In this document: positions 12,165 to 22,238 of the stretch, piece by piece | Numbering within the stretch: position 1 is the stretch's first letter | Layout: each line of letters opens with the position of its first letter | DNA from: Talpa occidentalis | Taxonomy: Eukaryota > Chordata > Mammalia > Eulipotyphla > Talpidae | Length of the DNA stretch: 64,000 nt | Assembly: GCF_014898055.3 (NCBI RefSeq) | Contig: NW_023605305.1 | Span: 117,130,234 to 117,194,233, forward strand | Direction: 5' to 3' | The notes under the pieces: generated by a model | Seen by the model: the letters and a program-made list of their open reading frames with translations, nothing else | What the model was told of the DNA's origin: nothing | Databases searched by the model: none | Translations under genes and position numbers: made by a program

Positions 12165-12403
12165 TACAAGCACTGGGTACAGTCAGAATTCACCAGAGCC
12201 AGAGCGGGGAGCAGAGCAGGCAGAAGGACTGAAGTACACTGCTGAGGGGAGCAGTGGGAGGCAGGAGAGGTCTGCGCGCCATGTGGGACCCTCCTCCAGT
12301 GGCCGGGGAGCAGCCGGGGATCGAACGGGGATCGAACTGGCGCTGCAGAGACTGCGGGCAGCTTCACAACCCAGCGCTCAACCACTGCGCCACTGGGGAG
12401 GCC
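12114..12403 (-). mobile_element. tRNA-derived SINE, younger subfamily
   Basis: The minus-strand SINE has its tail (TTTATTTATTTA-type) at the low-coordinate end and its GGCCTCCC head near 12400. It is flanked by CTATTATATATTCTTT at 12098-12113 and 12404-12419. The B-box region is duplicated: GGGATCGAAC occurs twice in tandem near 12318-12337. SINEs of this kind are transcribed by RNA polymerase III and mobilised by L1 proteins. Confidence 0.9.
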
Positions 12404-13149
12404 CCTATTATATATTCTTTACAAGAGAAAAGAAGTTCAAGTCAATATAAAAATCCAAACAATTTTTATTCAGCACATAATTGATGCCTCAAATATTTTC
12501 ATCAAGTGTGCTTTCTACTGTTCTAACTCAGAAGTTACTTTAAGTTCACTTTGGAACAAGAACAAGAAGGAAAGAAAAGAAAGGAGATGGGAAATCCCTG
12601 GGGATTTTCTAGTTGCTGCGATTCTCTCTGGTTTAGGTGTAGAAGCTCATCCCAGCGTGTAGTCTGCTCCTGCCAGGCACGTCTTTATGCCAGCTTGCCA
12701 TGCAGACAGCAAGACCCTCTTCACTTAGAGTCGCCTTTTAGCTGTGTGAGATAGGAGCTGCACCAGCCACTAGGCCCACACTTCTCCCCCAGTGAGCTTG
12801 CTTATTTGATTGGATCTGTTCAAATACACAGACTCAAAAATAGCACTGGCTCAGTTCGTGTTTTTAAAATAGCTCCTTACAGGAAATAATTTTTCTTTTT
12901 CACTGAATGTGAGTTATTTGAAAGTGACTGGAAGTCTTTGCAGAAAAGAATTAATGGATGGTAGGTGTGCCTTTATCCTGAAAATTTCCCCACATTTTCA
13001 TGACTGCTCTGTACTATTGGTATTCCATATTATTGATAAATGGGTAAGCATTGATGCAAATAATGCATTTTGTTATCTTATTGAAGTACCATTGGTTTGC
13101 ATCCTTGTTAGTGTTTTGAAAGTAAAGGATTTCCTCCCTCAAATGTTGT

Positions 13150-13495
13150 GACCATATCGCACCCACCATGGAAACCCCGAGTCCTCCACCAAATCCGCAT
13201 GCTCTCTCCCCTCCCTGTGCAGTCCCTCCTCCTCCCCCTCTGGATGCCTCAGTTCTATGGTCAGCTTCCAAGGGTCACCTCTAAAGTGTGCTTTTGTCCT
13301 GGCCTTTGTTTGGTCTCCTTATATTTCACATACAGTGACACCGTTGGGCATTTATCTGTCTCCTTCTAGCATGTTTCATGAACATCATCTGTCCCAGGCC
13401 ATGCATGTTGTTGCAAATGATAGGTGTTCATCTTTTTGATCACTGGGTAGTATTCCATTGTGTATATGCATTTGTTTAATTAATGTATGTTTAGA
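13150..13495 (-). mobile_element. Old L1 3'-end relic inside unit 1
   Basis: The sequence around 13370-13470 is the antisense of the ancient L1 ORF2 end (ATGTTGTTGCAAATG, then AGTATTCCATTGTG). It is absent from the equivalent place in units 2 and 4, so it is private to this unit. The left limit is approximate. Confidence 0.6.
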
Positions 13496-13842
13496 GTTAC
13501 GGACCATTCACTAAGTGAAATTTAACAGTAACTGCTTGAAAATTTCAAGATCTGCAAAGCTGCTAACGGAGTATCCTTACATTATATTTTAAACTTAATA
13601 TGGCCTCTACCCAATGTGTCAAGGATTTTGGATGGTGTCTTAAGATTCCTTGGAGAAGTCTAGTGACTTTTCCTTGGAAAAGACTAGCAAATATATTTAT
13701 TTACTAAAACTAAAATATGAAAAGTAGGAAAGTGAGTGGACTTGAGATCTTACAATGCAGTGAATAATTTATTTGGTAAAATATTATGTAGACTGTCAAC
13801 CTTATGCTTTTGAAAAACTCTCCAAGGTTACAAATTTGAAAC

Positions 13843-14775
13843 ATGAGCATGGCATGGTTGAGCAACCAGACCTCAGGCAGTGATTTCGTCCTCTTGGATC
13901 TGTTCCACAGCACCCCGGTGCCCTGGGTCCTCTTCACACTCATGGTGCTGGATCTCCTGGTCGCCCTGTTAGGTAACTCCATAATAATCATCCTCATCTG
14001 GGCTGACCCTCTTCTCCACACCCCCATGTACTTTCTGCTCAGCCAGCTGTCCCTCATGGATCTCCTCTACATCTGCACGTTTGTCCCCAAAATGGCGGTG
14101 GACTTTCTGTCTGGGGACCACCGCATCTCCTTCATTGGGTGTAGCTTCCAGATGTTCCTCTTCACCATCCTTGTTGGGTCGGAGTGCCTGCTGCTGGCGG
14201 TCATGGCTTATGACCGCTACGTGGCCATCTGCCAGCCTCTGCGCTACCCCATCCTCATGCGTCCTGAAGTCTGTAAGCTGCTGGTGCTTATGTCCTGGCT
14301 GGGTCCACTGCTCAATGCCTTGATCCATGTGGTCTATACTCTGACTCTCCCTTACTGCGCCTCCAGGGAAATCCATCATTTCTTCTGTGAGATCCCAGCC
14401 CTCCTCAAAGCAGCCTGTGCTGACACGTCCCAATACGAAAAGGGTGTTTTTGTCAGTGGTGTGATTTTTCTCCTGCCTCCCATCTCAGCCATTCTGGGCT
14501 CGTATGGAAGCATACTATCCACTGTTCTGGGCATGGGATCAGGCCAGGCTCTCAGGAAAACCTTGGCTACTTGCTCTTCTCACATGATTGTGGTGTTCCT
14601 CTTCTATGGGGCTGCCACCATCAAGTACCTTCTGCCAAAGTCCTACCACTCCCCGAAACAGGAAGAAGTGGTCTCTGTGTTCTACACCATCATAACACCC
14701 ATGCTTAACCCCCTCATCTACAGCCTGCGGAACAAGGACGTCACTAGAGCATTTAGGAAAGTTTTCAGAGTGTGA
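13843..14775 (+). CDS. Olfactory receptor, class II, family 2 (OR2T-like), intact
   Basis: A single-exon odorant GPCR of 310 residues, the usual OR length, acting in olfactory neuron cilia through G-olf. The start is the ATG at 13843 (MSMAW). A second in-frame ATG at 13849 is the one conserved in all units. Visible motifs: N-glycosylation site NQT at 8-10, GN at 44-45 in TM1, LHTPMYFLLSQLS at 58-70, Cys100 at the top of TM3, MAYDRYVAIC at 121-130, extracellular-loop cysteines 172, 182 and 192, SY at 220-221, KTLATCSSH at 239-247 and PMLNPLIYS at 286-294. It differs from the unit 2 paralogue at about 36 of 310 residues and from the unit 4 paralogue at about 31, by hand count. The family assignment is from recognition of motifs; the ligand is unknown. 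Confidence 0.95.
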   Translation: MSMAWLSNQTSGSDFVLLDLFHSTPVPWVLFTLMVLDLLVALLGNSIIIILIWADPLLHTPMYFLLSQLSLMDLLYICTFVPKMAVDFLSGDHRISFIGCSFQMFLFTILVGSECLLLAVMAYDRYVAICQPLRYPILMRPEVCKLLVLMSWLGPLLNALIHVVYTLTLPYCASREIHHFFCEIPALLKAACADTSQYEKGVFVSGVIFLLPPISAILGSYGSILSTVLGMGSGQALRKTLATCSSHMIVVFLFYGAATIKYLLPKSYHSPKQEEVVSVFYTIITPMLNPLIYSLRNKDVTRAFRKVFRV

Positions 14776-15157
14776 GGAACTGTGGAGTTTGCATGTATCT
14801 ATCTAATGTAAAACCATAATATGTTGCCATTTGCTTTGAAATTGAACAGAACATGTGTTTATACATTCATTTACCTTTAACTGTAGAAAACAGTTAAGTT
14901 GAGAAATGGAGAACAAAAACATATAATTATGTATGTAATGATGAAATATAGCATGCCATTGTTTTACATTTATCATGTAAACCATTGCAGTCAATAACAC
15001 CAGGGTTTAGAAAATTCATTAATAGATAAAATACATTTTCTAAGTAATTACCATATTTTCTGTGTTTTCAAAATGCACATCTTTAGAAAGAGGAACTGTG
15101 ATGCCCTTAAGCAATTGTCTGCAGTAGGACTTACATGTATTCAAATCTATCATTGTA

Positions 15158-15838
15158 TGGCACATATTAAAAAAACTAGCAACAACAAATACGTTGGCGA
15201 GGATGTGGAGAAAAAGGAACTCTCCTGCACTGTTGGTGGGAGTGCAAACTGGTCCAACCACTATGGAGAGCTGTGTGGAGATTTCTTGACCTACTAAACA
15301 TAGAGCTTCCACAGGATACAGCAATTCCACTCCTAGGTATTTACCCAAGGACACAGAAACATCAATTCCAAAGAGCACCTGCACCCCTGTGTTTATAGCA
15401 GCACTGTTTACAATAGCTAAGCTCTGGAAACAACCCAAATGCCCAAAAATAGATGACTGGATCAAGAAGACGGGGTACATATACACCATGGAATATTACT
15501 CAGCATTCAAAACAGATAAATACATGCAATTTGCAGCAACATGGATGGCGCTGGAAGGGATCATGCTCAGCAAAATAAGCCAGAAAGAAAAAGAAAAATA
15601 CTGGATGGTCTCACTCATAGCAGGAATCTAGAAAACTTAAATAAGGGACCAGGAAAATGAATAACTATAACAAAGTGAAAATCAAAATCAACAAAAAACT
15701 ATGAACCAGAGACACTCTATGGGGGGTGGGGTTCGGGGAGGGAAGGGATTGGGGTCAAAATAAGGGGATTGTAATTATATGGGGAATATAAAAATAAAAT
15801 TTATTTAAAAAATAAAATAAAATCTATTTACCTTAAAA
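15158..15838 (+). mobile_element. Short 5'-truncated L1 (L1-G) downstream of OR unit 1
   Basis: It contains the ORF2 C-terminus (from about [11 protein letters not shown]), the 3'UTR with the G-rich tract and an A-rich tail. It is flanked by AAATCTATCATTGTA at 15143-15157 and 15839-15853. Unit 4 has the uninterrupted target near 56385-56402, so the insertion is later than the duplication. The ORF2 fragment is nearly open at 15389-15631 but has no function on its own. Confidence 0.95.
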
Positions 15839-16129
15839 AAATCTATCATTGTAAGTGATACAATGTGTGTTTTAAAGTACTTACATTTTCTAAATTTTAA
15901 GATATTTCCAAAATAATGCTTGTTCTAATAATCTGACCTGGAATTTTTGAGCCAAAATTTATATCTACTTTATCTGTTATGTTACTATACAATGTTTAAT
16001 GTTTTGGAATTTTTAAATTGAGTAATAAATGACAAAGTATTATTTTTACTTCAGGAGTGCAGCTTAGTTATGTACATTCATATCCATTGTGAAGTGATCA
16101 CTGCATCACAGCAAGTTTACTGTTAGGGT

Positions 16130-16765
16130 GTAGCCTCCTGACCCCTCACACATCTCACCACAACCCCAGGACCCACTCCACCTGTAACCATCTTTCTTTC
16201 TCTGTGTCTCATTTGCTTTTAGATTTCTATGTGAATTCATAGGGTATTTATCTTCTTATGTTTGGCTTATTTTATCTGGCATTATTCCCTACACATTCGT
16301 CGATGTTGTTACATATGAAGATCTTTCATCTTTTAAAAATGATTTGAGGGTTTTCTATTATATGTATATATATATATATGTATACACACACACACACAGA
16401 CACACACAGGCACACACCCTACTTCCCCTATCTACCCAACCATTTTTGGAACCTTAGTTTGTTCCCATTGTGTGTGATGGTGTGGTGAACATAGGTGAGC
16501 ATATATATTTTTGAATTAGTGTTTTCTTTTCCTTTGGATAAATACCCAGATGGGGAGTTGCTGCTTCATATGGCTGCTTTATTTTGATTTTTGTGGGACC
16601 TCCATTAGTGGTTATACACATTTCCAACAACAATGCAGGGGTGTCCCCTTTTCTCCACATATTTTTTTGCCAACACTTGATGTGTCTCTTGTCTTTTTCA
16701 TTTTAGTCCTGTCCCCCTTCTCTTCAGGAGAGACCTCCTGGTATGCCCTGTTGGTGCCTGGAGCT
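16130..16765 (-). mobile_element. Ancient L1 ORF2 end shared by all OR units
   Basis: The antisense of the L1 ORF2 C-terminus and 3' end is visible near 16540-16670 (TTGGATAAATACCCAGA, then CTCCATTAGTGG and CTCCACAT). The same relic lies at about 27200-27830, 31100-32900 (split by an LTR-like block) and 56670-57240. It was therefore present before the tandem duplication and serves as an alignment anchor. Confidence 0.75.
16372..16427. repeat. TA and CA microsatellite in the unit 1 flank
   Basis: A short (TA)n run is followed by interrupted (CA)n. The CA run recurs at the homologous place in the other units (about 27469-27507, 31357-31399, 56908-56935), with different length and interruptions in each. 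Confidence 0.85.
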
Positions 16766-17479
16766 CAGATTGTACCAAAGTTATATAAGCCATATTTTTC
16801 CTAAACATACATAGCTATATTAAAAATTAACTTATAAATGAGCCACAGATATTAAATAACACAATGAAATGGAAATATCATACTATAACTATAATGAATA
16901 GCAGATATGATCTTTCTCAAAATATTTCCATGTCACTGCTGACCTTGGGTAACAAACTGTGGAAGGTGAAGTCATACATAAGGGGCTACACAGCCATTCT
17001 AACAGGTCTGGTGGGGCAGCTAATGGTTTTGATGTACATTCCCTGATGATTTGGGCTACTTAGCATCTTTCATGTACCTATTGGCCACCTTTATGTCTTT
17101 ATTGGAAAAAGTTCTATTTGGATCCTCTATTTTTTATTATAAAATTTAATTAATAAAATATCAATATACAATGTAGTTTGTGTCAACTTGGAAGACTCAA
17201 CTTTCACAATTATTATAATAAAAATTTTCTAATGTTTTCAAAGCTTCATAGTTTCAAATGGCATTTTCTTTAATAACACTCTCAAAATTCATTCAAATTT
17301 TTATAAATATTAGAAAAATTTGAAATAGCTTTGCTGTGTAAAAACTTACCATGCTGATGGTACCTGAAGTGGGAGATCCTATACTCTCCAAACCACCATC
17401 AATAAGACTGTAAAATGATTGTAATTCAATAAAAATATATTTTGGCCAGATCTAGAGAAGTGAATTTATATAAAAAATT

Positions 17480-17682
17480 AAAAATTTGATAGATGCATCC
17501 TGAAATTTTATTGGGATACACTATCAGTGCCTTTGTTTAGTTTCTCTGTATTCCACATATGAAATCTTCCAGCATTTGTCCTTTCTCTTCTGACTTATTT
17601 CACTTAGCATCATCCCCTCCAGGTACATTCATGTTGTCACAAATGGTAGGTGTTCATCTTTTTTCATAGATGCATAATATAT
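17480..17682 (-). mobile_element. Old L1 3'-end fragment
   Basis: The antisense of the ancient L1 end is seen (GACTTATTTCACTTAGCAT and TGTTGTCACAAATGG). It is bounded on the right by a SINE. Confidence 0.65.
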
Positions 17683-17943
17683 TTTAAAAAATATTTATTT
17701 ATGCATACAAAAGCTGGGGTACAGGCCAGAGGTGTGGGGAGTGAGAGGATTCCCCAGAGACAGAGTGGGGAACAGAACAGGCAGACTGACAGAAATATAC
17801 TGCTGAGGGGAGCAGCAGGGAGACAGGAGATGTCAGTGCGCCATGTGGGCAGCTTCCTAGTTGGCTGGGGATGGAACTTGTGCCCCAGAGGCCACTGATA
17901 GGTTCACAGTGTTGTGCTTAACCCCTTGTGCCACCAGGGAGGC
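17683..17943 (-). mobile_element. tRNA-derived SINE, older subfamily
   Basis: The tail is at the low end (ATATTTATTTATGCATACAAA) and the head GAGGCCTCCCTGGTGGCACAA (minus sense) near 17940. It reads GCTGGGGTACAGGCCAGAGG where younger copies read GCACTGGGTACAGTCAGAAG. The B box is decayed. Confidence 0.8.
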
Positions 17944-18893
17944 CTCTCCTTGAGTAGTTTGAATACATCATTCCATTTTCCCCTTGCCAGTAGGTTTCTG
18001 CTGAGACGTCTAATGTAAGCCTGATGGGAGGACTTTTGTAAGATTCCTGCTCCCCTGTTCCCCCCTGCCTCCCCAGCCACATTAAATATTCTTTTCATAG
18101 TTGTTTAACTCTTGCTAGTTTCACTTTGCTGTGTCTTTTTGTAGATCTTGTTAATGTAGCTAATCAGCTGTTCTTTTAGTTTCATGGAGTGGAGTATTTA
18201 ATTCCTTTCCTGGGTGTGGGATGTTTTCCTCTACTACTCCCCCAAACAGACCCTTTGTGCTTCCCTTTGTCTCCTTTACTGGGAAGTTCATTATTCCTAT
18301 GTTGGCTTTCTTAATGGTGTCAGCTGTCTCTTGAATTGCCTCTTCACCATTTTTTTATATCTTATTTTTCTCAGTTCTTCTGTGTAGGTGCTTAGTGCAT
18401 TACTGCTTAAATGACTGATTAAGTCCTGACTTTTATCTATTCTACTTACATAGCTTTTGGAGTGTTCTTGGTTTAATTTATTGAGCCCTTTACATCATGA
18501 ATTGCTGTTATTTTCTTATAAAGTTTGAATTCCCACACTGAGTTCATTGATTTTTTGTGAGCTCATTTCTTTGTTCTTCTGAATTTAGTTGTATCTCTTT
18601 GAGTAGGTCTCCTGAGTTCTCTTGTATTACTTGCCTTTCCGAGTTGCTTTTATTATTTTGCTTTCTGAGTTTTCTTCTGCCTCTTTCAGTTTATTATAAT
18701 TCTGAAATCTCTGTCTTATATCTTTTTCATTTAGACTCTGGGTAGTAGTTCTAATCTTGTGATGTCATATACCCTTGGATTCTTGTATTGATGTGTTATA
18801 TATGTTTGTCTGCCCATATTCTGTTTGAGTTCTCCCTATTTTATTGTTGTGTTTAATATTTTTATTAGTATCTTAGGAGATTAAATTATTTGC
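17944..18893 (-). mobile_element. Ancient L1 ORF1 region relic
   Basis: The antisense of the ORF1 C-terminal block is at 17950-18030 (TAGGTTTCTGCTGAGACGTCT corresponds to the SAETL-type motif), followed by coiled-coil sequence towards 18890. The same element type is present at 29635-29903. No open frame survives. Confidence 0.65.
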
Positions 18894-18909
18894 TTGCCCC
18901 ACAGTTTTT

Positions 18910-19169
18910 TTTTTAAAGATTTATTTATTTATACAAGCACTGGGTACAGTCAGAGGCACGGGAGGGTGAGAGAATTCACCAGAGCCAGAGCAGGGAACAG
19001 AACAGGCAGACTGACAAAATACACTGCTGAGGGGAGCAGCGGGCGCAGCAGGAGAGGTCTGTCTTGCCATGTGGGACCCTCGCCAGCGGGCGGAGATTGA
19101 ACCGGCACTGCAGAGGCTGCAGGCAACTTCGCAGCCCAGCACTTAACCACTGCGCCAACGGGGAGGCCC
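18910..19169 (-). mobile_element. tRNA-derived SINE, younger subfamily
   Basis: A complete minus-strand copy with A-rich tail at 18910 and head near 19169. It is flanked by TTGCCCCACAGTTTTT at 18894-18909 and a near match ending at 19184. It separates two ancient L1 fragments. Confidence 0.85.
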
Positions 19170-19184
19170 TTCCCCACAGTTTTT

Positions 19185-20724
19185 GCTTTGGTCTTGTTTG
19201 ACCTTTTTCTCTTCCTTAATTCCAACCTTGCTTATTTATTCAGGCCTTTTCTGGCTTCTGCAAGTGCTCAGATCTATTATGTAGTTAATTGCAGGCTTGG
19301 AGGTTCCACATATTAGTCTGGATGGGTTGATGTTGGGCTGGATATCCTTATGGTGCTCCTGGTATCCATCTGTTCTTTGCCAGTTTGTTCAGTGTCTTGT
19401 TGTGTGAGGGTCCTAACACACACAGATCTCTTTGTTTCTTGGTATTTCTTCTAATCTCTTGTCTTTCATTTCTGATTTTTTTCATTCCAGCCTTCTCCCT
19501 TTCTCACTAATTTTGAGTACCTGAATTTTTGTCAGTTTGTTTCTGTCCTAACAGCTAACTTTTAGTTACATGTTGCTTTTCTATTGCCTTTCTAGTCTTT
19601 TATTCATGTTTGTTTTCTTGTACATTAGTTATTCTCTTCCTTCTATGAATTTTGGACTGTTGTTCCTCCCATTTCCCCCCAAATTTTGAATTTTATGTTA
19701 GGTTGTTTTTCAGATGTTTAAATGTTGAATCCTTTCCTTTTCCCTAATGGATATGTGTATTGTCATAAACTTGTCTATTTTTACTTTGACTGCATGTCGA
19801 GTTTTCATATGTGGTGTTCCCATTTTCAATAGTGTCAAGTATTTTATCATTCTCTATAGATTTCTTCTTTGATCAGTGGTTATTCAGGCCATAGTTGTTT
19901 AATATTCACATATTTGTGAATTTTTTTTAAATTTTTTTTTTTAGATTTTTTTTTTAAAATTTATTTATACAAGCACTGGGTACAGTCAGAAGTGCGGGTG
20001 GGTGAGAGAATTCACCCGAGGCAGAGTGGGGAGCAGAGCAGGTAGACTGACAAAATACAATGCTGAGGGGAGCAGCAGGCGGCAGGAGAGGTCTGCGCAC
20101 CATGTGGGACCCTCCTCAGGTGGCCGGGGAGCAGCTGGGGATCGAACCTGCGCCGCAGAGGCCGCGGGCAGCTTTGCAACCCAGCGCTCAATCACTGCGC
20201 CACCGGGAGGCCCACATATTTGTGAATTTTAAGTATTGATCTAGTAATTGATTTCTAGTTCATATTTTTTTTTTGGGAAAGATGTGTGAATATATTTGTC
20301 TTTACATATTTTCTATGAAATGTCTTCTGGGCTGATATGTAATCAGCAATGGGGAATGTTCTGTGTGTAAGTGGGAAGAATGTGTCTACTCAATATTTGA
20401 TTGGCTGTCTTGTGTAATGTAGTCTATGTGTAATGTTTTCTTTGTGATTTTCTTTCTGGATTGTCTATCCTTTGTTGAATGTGTGGCATTGCAGTTCTCT
20501 ACTGTTATATTCTGTGTTATTTTCCCTAACCATCAGTTAATATTTGTTTTATATATATGTTAGGTGCAATGAATTTGGTTATGGATTCATTTTTATAATC
20601 TCCTCCCTTAACAAGTATATTGAACTTTATATATTTTTCTAATGGTGCATTAGAAATTTTATGTAATTTTACTCCAATTAGTAGGAAACTAAATAGTCCT
20701 AAGCTACATACATTATTATTATTA
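19185..20724 (-). mobile_element. Ancient L1 ORF2 5'-half relic
   Basis: Antisense ORF2 endonuclease-to-RT sequence is recognisable near 19860-19925 and 20340-20530 by order and spacing against the 40000-40500 copy. It is split by the SINE at 19925-20212. Heavily decayed. Confidence 0.6.
19925..20212 (-). mobile_element. tRNA-derived SINE, younger subfamily
   Basis: A minus-strand copy with near-perfect target duplication CACATATTTGTGAATTTT at 19907-19924 and 20213-20230, inserted into an ancient L1. The B box reads GGTTCGATCCC on the minus strand, so it is well preserved. Confidence 0.95.
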
Positions 20725-20985
20725 TTTTATTTAAAAATATTTATTGATTTATGCATACAAGAACTGGGGTAGAGACCAGAGGTGCGTGGGCTGAGAGGAT
20801 TCACCAGAGACAGAGTGGGGAGCACAACAGGTTGAAATACACTGCTGAGTAGAACAGTGGGCCTGATAGGAAAGGTGTGCTGCATATGTGGGTCACCTCC
20901 CTGGTCTGGGATCAAACTCCTGCTGCAGCTGAGGTTTGCTTCATAGTGCTGATGCTTAGCCCCTTGTGCCACCAGGGAGGCCCTA
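20725..20985 (-). mobile_element. tRNA-derived SINE, older subfamily
   Basis: The tail TTTATGCATACAAGAACTGGG begins near 20748 and the head GGCCTCCCTGGTGGCACAAG (minus sense) lies near 20983. The interior is shortened and diverged relative to the 53143-53412 copy. Confidence 0.8.
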
Positions 20986-21209
20986 TATATGTTATTATTA
21001 AAAAACATAATAGAGCACTTCATGTGTAAATGCAGACTATTTGTGGCACAACTCAGATCTGTTTCATACTCCTAGTTTGTCTGCATGTTTTACCTTTTCC
21101 CATAATTATGATTGATAATGAAGCATATAAAGTTCTAGAGAAATCGATTAGTTAATAATTTTACCACTTGAAATATTTCACCTCACTGCTTTCTTACTGC
21201 ATGGTTTGT
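20986..21209. other. Unassigned short AT-rich spacer
   Basis: No gene, RNA or repeat was recognised in this stretch between two SINE copies. Confidence 0.35.
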
Positions 21210-21415
21210 TTGTTTGTTTCTTTAGTTGTTTCACTAGTGAGAGATTGGGGAGCAGAGATGGCAGATTTCCTGAAATACATTGCTAAGGGTAGCAGCTGGC
21301 AAAACAAAAGAGATCTGCTGTGCCATATGTGGGTTAGCTCCCTGGCTGGGGATAGAACTCAGGCTGTAGTGGTGTTAGCCTGGAGACTTAACTCCTAAGC
21401 CTTCAGTGAAGACCC
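21210..21415 (-). mobile_element. Decayed SINE relic
   Basis: The body is recognisable on the minus strand (GGGGAGCAGAGATGGCAGA, AAATACATTGCTAAGGG, then CCATATGTGGG), but the head and tail are degraded. It abuts the left edge of the homology shared by units 2 and 4. Confidence 0.6.
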
Positions 21416-21905
21416 TGCATGGTTTTTAATTAGAAACCTGTATGTCTTTTCCTTGTCACTATACTGAGGCTATATACTTGCTTAGTTCCTTTGAAGACAT
21501 TATCTTCATTGTCTTTCAATGTTTTTTTGAACATTATATTCTTAGACTGCAATGTTTTGCTATGTTTCCTCCTATGAGTCCTTGGAGCTTTCTGGACTGT
21601 GTTTTGGTGTTTATTTCAGGACATCTTGGCTTTTTTTCCCCAAGTATTTATTCATTTTCATTTATTCTTTCTCATTGTGGTATTGCAATGATGCATGTGC
21701 TATACATTTGAAGTCATCCCATGCTTCTTGGTTGTTATGATTTTCCCAATTTTTATTTATTTTTTGCTCTTTGTGAAATCTTGTATGATATAAGTTCAAG
21801 CTGGTTGATTGTTTTCTCAGTTTATGAGTTGACTGTGTTTCCATCTAAGGCTTTTTATTTGTATTAGGATATTTTTAAAATGAAGCATTTTTTCAAGTGT
21901 GGACT

Positions 21906-22238
21906 TCATGTTTGTTCTTTCTTACAATTTCCATGTTCACTTGCAAAGATAACATTTTCATTGTATAATTCATCCATTTGATTCATGAGCATATTATTCT
22001 TAGTTGCTTTAATTCCTTCTGTGATAATTGAAATCTGTATGCTCTCTGGCTCTGCTTCTAATGCTATGGCCACCTTTGTAATATTCTGTTCAATGAGAGA
22101 GATGATGTTGTGGGTAATAGAGACTGAGCTAAGGCCTTGATTGTGATATTTTGTGTAATCTGCATGAAGTTGAGCTGAGTTTAAAGTTTCCATAGTTCTT
22201 GGTTCCCCCACATTCAAACACATATAGTGCCCACACAT
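21906..22238 (-). other. 110-codon open frame, probably not a gene
   Basis: A minus-strand frame in the unit 2 flank has an acidic, Gln/Asn/Glu-rich composition reminiscent of a coiled-coil ORF1-type protein of an old L1. Only part of it is retained in unit 4, where it is cut by the ~700-base deletion, so it is not conserved. I do not recognise a protein family. Confidence 0.2.

Larger units (their letters stand above)
10275..17479 (+). repeat. OR tandem duplication unit 1
   Basis: The upstream flank from about 10290 (a CCTGAG-TGAGG opening, then CAGGGACTGGGTGCAGTTG) aligns with 22950 onward and 52205 onward. The receptor gene and the downstream flank align with units 2 and 4. Private insertions in this unit are a SINE (12114-12403), an old L1 3' end (about 13150-13495) and a young L1 (15158-15838). 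The remaining non-coding sequence (10275-12113, 12404-13149, 14776-15157, 15839-16129) shows only this inter-unit homology. I see no further gene in it. Confidence 0.8.

Noticed and set aside
13969..14433. Antisense open frames across the receptor genes
   Set aside because: They are shadow frames of the conserved receptor coding sequence, repeated identically in kind in all copies, with no independent features.
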